From NCBI GenBank assembly GCA_033961575.1, contig CM066737.1, positions 96,624,709-96,688,708 on the forward strand: a stretch of 64,000 nt of DNA, in the 5' to 3' direction. Below are positions 58,932 through 64,000 of this stretch, one piece after another. The stretch comes from Aselliscus stoliczkanus (lineage: Eukaryota; Chordata; Mammalia; Chiroptera; Hipposideridae). The first letter of the stretch is position 1; the number at the start of each line of letters is the position of its first letter. The translations under genes and the position numbers were made by a program. Under the pieces are notes generated by a model. That model ran no database searches, was not told the DNA's origin, and saw only the letters and a program-made list of their open reading frames with translations.

Positions 58932-59947
58932 TACTGAATTTATTGTGACATTGGTTAATACCATTATATGAGTTAGAAGTATACAATTCTGTAGTACATT
59001 ATCTGTATATTGCATTATGTACTCACCATCCAAAGTCTAGTCTCCTTCCATAACCATATGTTAGACCCCTTTTACCCTTTTCATTCTCCCCTCCCCTTTC
59101 CCCATCTGGTAACCACCATACTGTTGTCTGTGTCTATGTGTTTGTTTGTTCATTTGTTGCTTTTTGTTTTATACCCCACATATATGATTCTTGTCCTTTT
59201 CCATCTGACTTATTTTTCTTAGCATGATACTCTCAAGATCCATCCATGTTGTCGCAAATGGCAGTATTTCATCTTTTCTTATGTCTGAGTAGTATTCCAT
59301 TGTATAATAGCACATCTTCTCTAACCAATAGTCCACCAAAGGACACTTAGGTTGTTTCCATTTCTTAGCTACTATGAATAATGCTGCAATGAACACAGGG
59401 GTATGTATGTCTTTATGAATAAATGTTGTCAGATCTTTCAGGTTGATACCTAGAAGATGGTTTGCTAGGTCATATGATAGCTCTGTTCTTAATTTTTTGA
59501 GAACACTCCATACTGTTTTCCATAGTGGCTGCACCAATTTACATTCCCACCAACAGTGTATGAGGGTTCCTTTCTCTCCGCAGCCTTTCCAACACTTGTT
59601 GTTACTTGTTTTATTGATAATAATCATTCTAATAGGTGTAGGTGCTATTTCACTGTGGTTTTGACTTGAAATTCCCTTATAGCTAGTGAACTTGAGCATC
59701 TTTTCATATATCTGTTGGCCACTTTCTATGTCTTCTTAGGAGAAGTGTCTGTTCAGGTCCTCTGCCCATTTTTAAATTGGGTTGTTTGCTTTTTTGTTGT
59801 TGAGTTGTATGGGTTCTTTATATATTTTGGATATTAGCAACTTATTGGAGGTATTTGCAAATATCTTCTCCTATTTCATTGGTTGCCTATTTGTTTAGTT
59901 GCTGGTTTCTTTTGCTGTATAGGAACGTTGTAGTTTAGTATAATATC
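58932..59947 (-). mobile_element. L1 3' end (antisense), 5'-truncated
   Basis: A flanking repeat, 'ctacttattt' (58920-58929 and 59948-59957), marks its insertion in the older L1M. It contains the 3'UTR and the ORF2 C-terminus. Confidence 0.8.
59169..59699 (-). pseudogene. L1 ORF2 C-terminal region, long open frame
   Basis: A 176-codon frame carries the Cys-rich motif '[20 protein letters not shown]' and 'VQPLWKTVW', '[20 protein letters not shown]', '[20 protein letters not shown]' and '[15 protein letters not shown]'. This is the ORF2p C-terminal segment needed for RNA binding and mobility. The 5' truncation removes the endonuclease and RT. It is the longest intact element-coding frame here, implying a fairly recent insertion. 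Confidence 0.9.
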
Positions 59948-60289
59948 TACTTATTTTTGTGAAAAGAATCACAGGAATGGTAAATAGAAACTAATGAAAT
60001 TAGTTATTTATGAGGGTGGGTGATAACAGGATGAAATGGATAGGAGAAGGCATGATATCTCTTTGAGTACATTTTTGTATACTTTTTACTTTTGGAAATT
60101 TGTTAATGTATTAGATATCAAAAAAAATTCAATCAACAAGCATGGGTTGAAAAAAACTGAAAGTAAATTCAAGCAGAAGTAAATATAACTTTTTCAAGTG
60201 AGTAACATAATTTACAGAGAAGGAAAAGAAAAAAAAACTAATTAAAATTAATTGAAAGAAGTCCTTTGACTATATGCCTTCAATCTACA

Positions 60290-60400
60290 TATAAAAAAAG
60301 AACTGGTAGCCAAGACATGGAAGCAACCAAAGTGCCCTTCAATAGATGATTGGATAAAGAAGATGTGGTATATGTACACAAAAGACCTGAAAAAATGTAC
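60290..60400 (+). mobile_element. Short L1 fragment (sense)
   Basis: 'gccaagacatggaagcaacc', 'aagtgcccttcaatagatg' and 'gatgtggtatatgtacac' come from the L1 ORF2 C-terminal coding region. Confidence 0.75.
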
Positions 60401-61107
60401 TGAACTCTTCCATGCAAGTTTGATTTCCATAGTGACTTGGGTACAGCAGTTCCAAAACTATTATATATGCATTTTAGGAAAGATAAATATATTGATGTTT
60501 TAGGAAGACAAAGTTTTCTCATTTTTAGATGAGAGAAATATAGCATGAATTGGAAGAAGGCAAGACAAAATATTTCATGACATTGAGTTTGAGATAGAAG
60601 TATCATTGGGATAATTAGTGCCCAGATATTGGTTTCTAAGTACCATTCCATATTGAAATGGAAATGGCAGGTTCTGGGGCTGGGGCAAGGAAAATACAAG
60701 ATGCATCTAGACCATAATTTTGTGCCATAAATTAAGCAAACACTTAAAAAAGGAGAATGGCATTTCATAAAGACACAAAATCCAGCCTGATGGGGCTCAT
60801 GCTAGCCCAATTGAGCAACAAAATGAATAATGACAGAAGGTAAATACAACCCATTATGTAAATTGAGAATTCATGAGTCCATTCATGAGAGGTACTAACA
60901 CAAAAACAAATAAAGGGAGGGGAGGGAAAACTCCTTTGCAGGAGAATGCCAACTAATAAATACAGAAGAAATGACAGGCAATGACCATTTTGCAACCTTA
61001 TTTATTCAAACAAGAATCATCAATGAATATTAATACTATTAGTTGAAATTTTGATGTTTAACAGGATATTTACAAGTCTAAAAATTTCTCCCCACTGATT
61101 CCTTTTC

Positions 61108-61560
61108 TTTTTTTTTAAAGATTTTATTAGAGAATTGAGGGAGGGGAACAGCATTGGGAAATTGGGGAAGGGGAACAGACAAGTTGTTGTCCTTTTGTTC
61201 TTCAGTCTAGTTGTGGAGGATGTGACTTTACTGGCCCATGTTGGTATTATCATTGCGCTCTTCCCAAGTGATGCAGTCGCTTGCCCGCCATTGGATGGCT
61301 GCTCGTGGGTGGCTCACAGCAGCTCATGCTGGCTGCCAGCCACTCACGGTAGCTCATGGCAGCTCACTGCAGCAGGAGCTGCAGCCTACGCCATTGCTGG
61401 CTACTCTCCGCAGCCCAGCTCCAGGTCAAGCTGTTATTCACCATCTTAGCTGTAGAGGGCGCAGCGTCACTGTCCCTCATGTGGAATCTGAACTGGGGTC
61501 CTGCTGCTCAGACCTGGCATCCCAAGCCAACTCTTAACCATCGCGCCACTTGGCCGGCCC
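61108..61560 (-). mobile_element. tRNA-derived SINE, long form A
   Basis: From 'aaagattttattagagaatt' through the body ('catgctggctgccagccac') to 'cacttggccggcccc'. An extra 'ctgctgctcagacctg' in the head region also occurs, in sense, in the copy at 8855 ('ctctgagcagcagggcc'), so these two form a sub-variant. A short flanking repeat, 'cactgatt'. Confidence 0.9.
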
Positions 61561-61849
61561 CCTCACTGATTTCATATTAACCACAGAAGAAATTTACAGT
61601 GAAGAAAGTTGGTGTATACGCCCTTTCCAAGTGATCAAAGTTATCATCTCCAATAATGAGACAAACAGACATTGTGTAACCCTTTATATGAAGCACTAGA
61701 AAAAGGACAGTATACATAGTGTCCCTGCCAAAAATCTGTAAACTTGAAATGTGAGAAAGCATGATATAAACATAAAATGAGGGTCATTCTACAAAATAAC
61801 TTGTCTATGCTCTGGGGAACTCTATGAAAAGAGACTAAAGAAAGATGAC

Positions 61850-62297
61850 GGGCCGGCCGAGTGGCGCATTGGTTAAGCGCTGGTTTTGGGATGCCAGCGG
61901 CCCTGGTTCGGATCCCACATGAGGGCCAGTGACACTGCCCTCTACAGCTAACAACAGCTCCACCTGGAGCTGGGCTGTGCGAGCCCCGGTGATGGTGTGG
62001 GCTGCAGCCCCTGCTGCAGTGGGCTGCCATAGGCTACAGTGAGTGGCCTGCAGCCAGCGTGAGCGGCTGGCAGCCAAGAGTGAGCTGCCAATAGCCACGG
62101 TGAGCGACATCCAGAGGCCAGCGACCGATCTGCCTCATCCGGGAAGAGCGCAATGACGATACCAACAGTGAAGCAACATCCTCCGCAACTAAACTGAAGA
62201 ACAGAAAGAGAGCAACTTGTCTGTTCCCCTTCCCCGATTTCCCAACGCTGTTCTCCTCCGCCAATTCCCCAATAAAATCTTTAAAAAAAAAAAAAAA
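61850..62297 (+). mobile_element. tRNA-derived SINE, long form A
   Basis: The best preserved plus-strand long copy: head 'gggccggccgagtggcgcat', B box 'ggttcggatcccac', body, 'gggaagagcgcaatgacgat', tail 'ccaattccccaataaaatct' plus A run. An 11-bp duplication, 'agaaagatgac', is at 61839-61849 and 62299-62309. Confidence 0.95.
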
Positions 62298-62837
62298 TAG
62301 AAAGATGACACCTAAATGCAATGGTGATCCTGGACAACATCCTGGACCATGGGGGAATAACAATATAAAGAATGTTATTAGTACAATTGGCAAAGTTTGA
62401 GTATGAACATATGCACAATATATTAGATAACAATATTGCATTACTATTAAAGTCCCAAATCTGATGGTAGTAATATTAAGAAAATGCAATTCTTCTTAAG
62501 ACTGTATGTGCTAAAGTATTAAGGGGTAAAGGGTCATGTTGCTGACAAATGATTGAGTTCAACAACTCAGCAAAACTAATAACAATAATATTAACAATAT
62601 TTATTACACTAATAATATGTGAATTTATTATATTATTTATAATATAAAATATAATACTTGTTAATATAGAGGGGAGAGCAAAGTGTAAACAATTAATGAA
62701 TCTAGGTGAAAAGTATTTGGGAATTAATTATATTACTCCTGCAATATTTATGCAAGTTTGAAGTATTTATCAAAATAAAAGCTTAAAAATGAAAAGAAAA
62801 TGCTTCAGTAACATATTTATCTGTAATTTATTTTTTA

Positions 62838-62952
62838 TTTTTTTAGTTTTTTTTTTTGAGGGCAGTGTCACTGGCCCTCATATATAGGATCCGAACTGGG
62901 GCCGCTGGCGTCCCAAGCCAGTTCTTAACCACCGCGCCACTCGGCTGGCCCA
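62838..62952 (-). mobile_element. tRNA-derived SINE, short form A
   Basis: 'gagggcagtgtcactggccc' to 'cactcggctggccc'. A 15-bp duplication, 'gtaatttatttttta', is at 62823-62837 and 62953-62967. Confidence 0.95.
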
Positions 62953-62995
62953 GTAATTTATTTTTTAAATTTAATAAATTTTCTCAGTGCTTTTT

Positions 62996-63107
62996 TTTTT
63001 TTTTTTTTTTTTTAAAGGCAGTGTCACTGGCCCTCATCTGTGGAATCTGAACTGGGGCGGCTGGCATCCCAAGCCAGCTCTTAACCACCACACTACTTGG
63101 CCAGCCC
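62996..63107 (-). mobile_element. tRNA-derived SINE, short form A, diverged
   Basis: T run, 'aaaggcagtgtcactggccc', head complement degraded to 'ctacttggccagccc'. A duplication, 'tctcagtgcttttt', is at 62982-62995 and 63108-63121. It is older than its neighbour 44 bp away. Confidence 0.95.
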
Positions 63108-63264
63108 TCTCAGTGCTTTTTGAAACACAACAGAACACTATGCCTGGGACTTAATATATTCTGCAATAATTGGCACATGCATGATCTCTCTAAAGACGTA
63201 CAAAAATAATTTTTGCCAAATGTACTCTAATAGGCTAAATTTTGTGATTCATGCATTCATTCTT

Positions 63265-63695
63265 TATTTTTTAAAAGATTTTATTTGTGGAGGGGAACAG
63301 CATTGTGGAATCGGGGAAGGGGAACAGACAAGTTGCTGTCTTTTTGTTCTTCATTTGAGTAGCAGAGGTGGTTGCTTCACCTGCCCATGTTGGTATCATC
63401 ATTGCGCTATTCCTGGATGAGGCAGATCGGTCACCGGCCTCTGGATGGTCGCTCACCATGGCTATTGGCAGCTCACACTGGCTGCCAGCCACTCACTTAA
63501 CCGGTGTCAGCCCACTGCAGTAGGGGCTGCAGCCTACACCATCTCTGGGGCTCGCACAGCCCAGCTCCAGGTGGAGCTGTTGTTCACCATCTTAGCTGTA
63601 GAGGGCAGTGTCATTGGCCCTCATATGTGGGATCTGAACTGGGGCTGCTGGCATCCGAAGCCAGCTCTTAACCAATGTGCCACTCAGCCGGCCCC
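63265..63695 (-). mobile_element. tRNA-derived SINE, long form A
   Basis: From 'aaaagattttatttgtggag' through 'atcatcattgcgctattcc' and the GC-rich body to 'cactcagccggcccc'. A 14-bp duplication, 'atgcattcattctt', is at 63251-63264 and 63696-63709. Confidence 0.95.
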
Positions 63696-63772
63696 ATGCA
63701 TTCATTCTTAAAATGTAAACCCAAATAAGGATTATTCCTCAAGTCTATGTGCATAGCTTATGCCAAGCTAAT

Positions 63773-63774
<2 letters not shown>

Positions 63775-63835
<61 letters not shown>
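63775..63835. repeat. (TA)n microsatellite
   Basis: About thirty TA units, uninterrupted. The longest AT run of the window, and self-complementary. Confidence 0.95.
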
Positions 63836-63837
<2 letters not shown>

Positions 63838-64000
63838 CTCTCTAAATTGTGACACTGTCTTTGATCAGTAATTCTACTTTTATTACATTCTTTCAATGAA
63901 TGATGAATGATTAGAGGAACTGTTAGTTGGCATTGGCCAAAATTACTTTAAAATTAATTTACAGAATAAATTCTAGATAAATTCAAAAGATAACATAGAC

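Larger units (their letters stand above)
58680..60200 (+). mobile_element. Old L1M 3' region (sense), split by a younger L1
   Basis: The left part is 58690-58925 ('atacaatggagtactatgaa'). The right part is 59950-60200 ('aactaatgaaattagttatt', 'gggataggag'-like text, 'cttttggaaatttgttaatg'). They are one element separated by the L1 at 58932-59947. Confidence 0.7.
60700..62790 (+). mobile_element. Old L1M 3'UTR (sense), split by two long SINEs
   Basis: 'gaatgccaactaataaatac' and 'tgacaggcaatgaccatttt' (60950-61000), 'gatcctggacaacatcctgg' (62325) and 'gtattaaggggtaaaggg' (62515) follow the order of an old L1M 3'UTR. It ends with 'tttgaagtatttatcaaaat' and 'aaaagctt' (62780). The SINEs at 61108 and 61850 interrupt it. 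Confidence 0.65.

Noticed and set aside
60280..60768. A 162-codon minus-strand frame
   Set aside because: It overlaps an L1 fragment and unassigned DNA, with no domain and no splice context.

Overview
The window reads as nuclear, non-coding mammalian DNA, and I find no confident host protein-coding gene, rRNA, functional tRNA or CRISPR array. It is AT-rich and carries many microsatellites. Most of it is layered interspersed repeats: LINE-1 of several ages, tRNA-derived SINEs, Tigger, hAT and mariner DNA transposons, and remnants of MIR and L2. Old L1M, MIR, L2, MER5-like and Tigger copies show a eutherian genome. Two things suggest a bat, perhaps a rhinolophoid: the young L1 3' end (a recurring 'ttagtttcaggtgtacaacac' type module) and mariner activity. 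The abundant SINE begins with a class II (Leu/Ser-like) tRNA head, 'ggccggccgagtggcgc'. The clade is inference, not proof.

Layout. 1-7.1 kb: L1 fragments, mostly on the minus strand, including an L1 without a reverse-transcriptase domain (3.3-5.6 kb). 7.1-14.9 kb: mostly unique sequence with three SINEs of one family. 14.9-18.4 kb: a hAT element, an L1 inverted by twin priming and an 85-bp mariner hairpin. 18.4-21.5 kb: a nearly complete Tigger with a decayed transposase and a chimeric L1/SINE insertion. 22-26 kb: SINEs, a short L1 3' end and a perfect palindrome. 26.2-30 kb: old minus-strand L1s. 30.7-35.9 kb: the most complex locus. A mariner contains a 3.36-kb rearranged L1 and, separately, a 562-bp inverted patch about 98% identical to an L1 segment at 27.9-28.4 kb. 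36-42 kb: mostly unique. 42.1-44.5 kb: a long minus-strand L1 with a long SINE. 44.6-50.6 kb: SINEs, L1M and L2 remnants. 50.6-53.2 kb: a repeat-poor island with two weak exon candidates. 53.2-58.2 kb: old L1, a second mariner family and a long polypyrimidine tract. 58.2-64 kb: nested L1s and a dense cluster of five SINEs.

The genes here do not work together as a pathway. Every recognisable reading frame belongs to a transposable element (L1 ORF1/ORF2, Tigger and mariner transposases) and carries stops, frameshifts or deletions. What the window offers is evidence of repeat mechanics: template switching, twin priming, internal L1 deletion with 3'UTR module shuffling, templated insertion of distant DNA into a mariner, and a SINE family with short, long and deleted forms.
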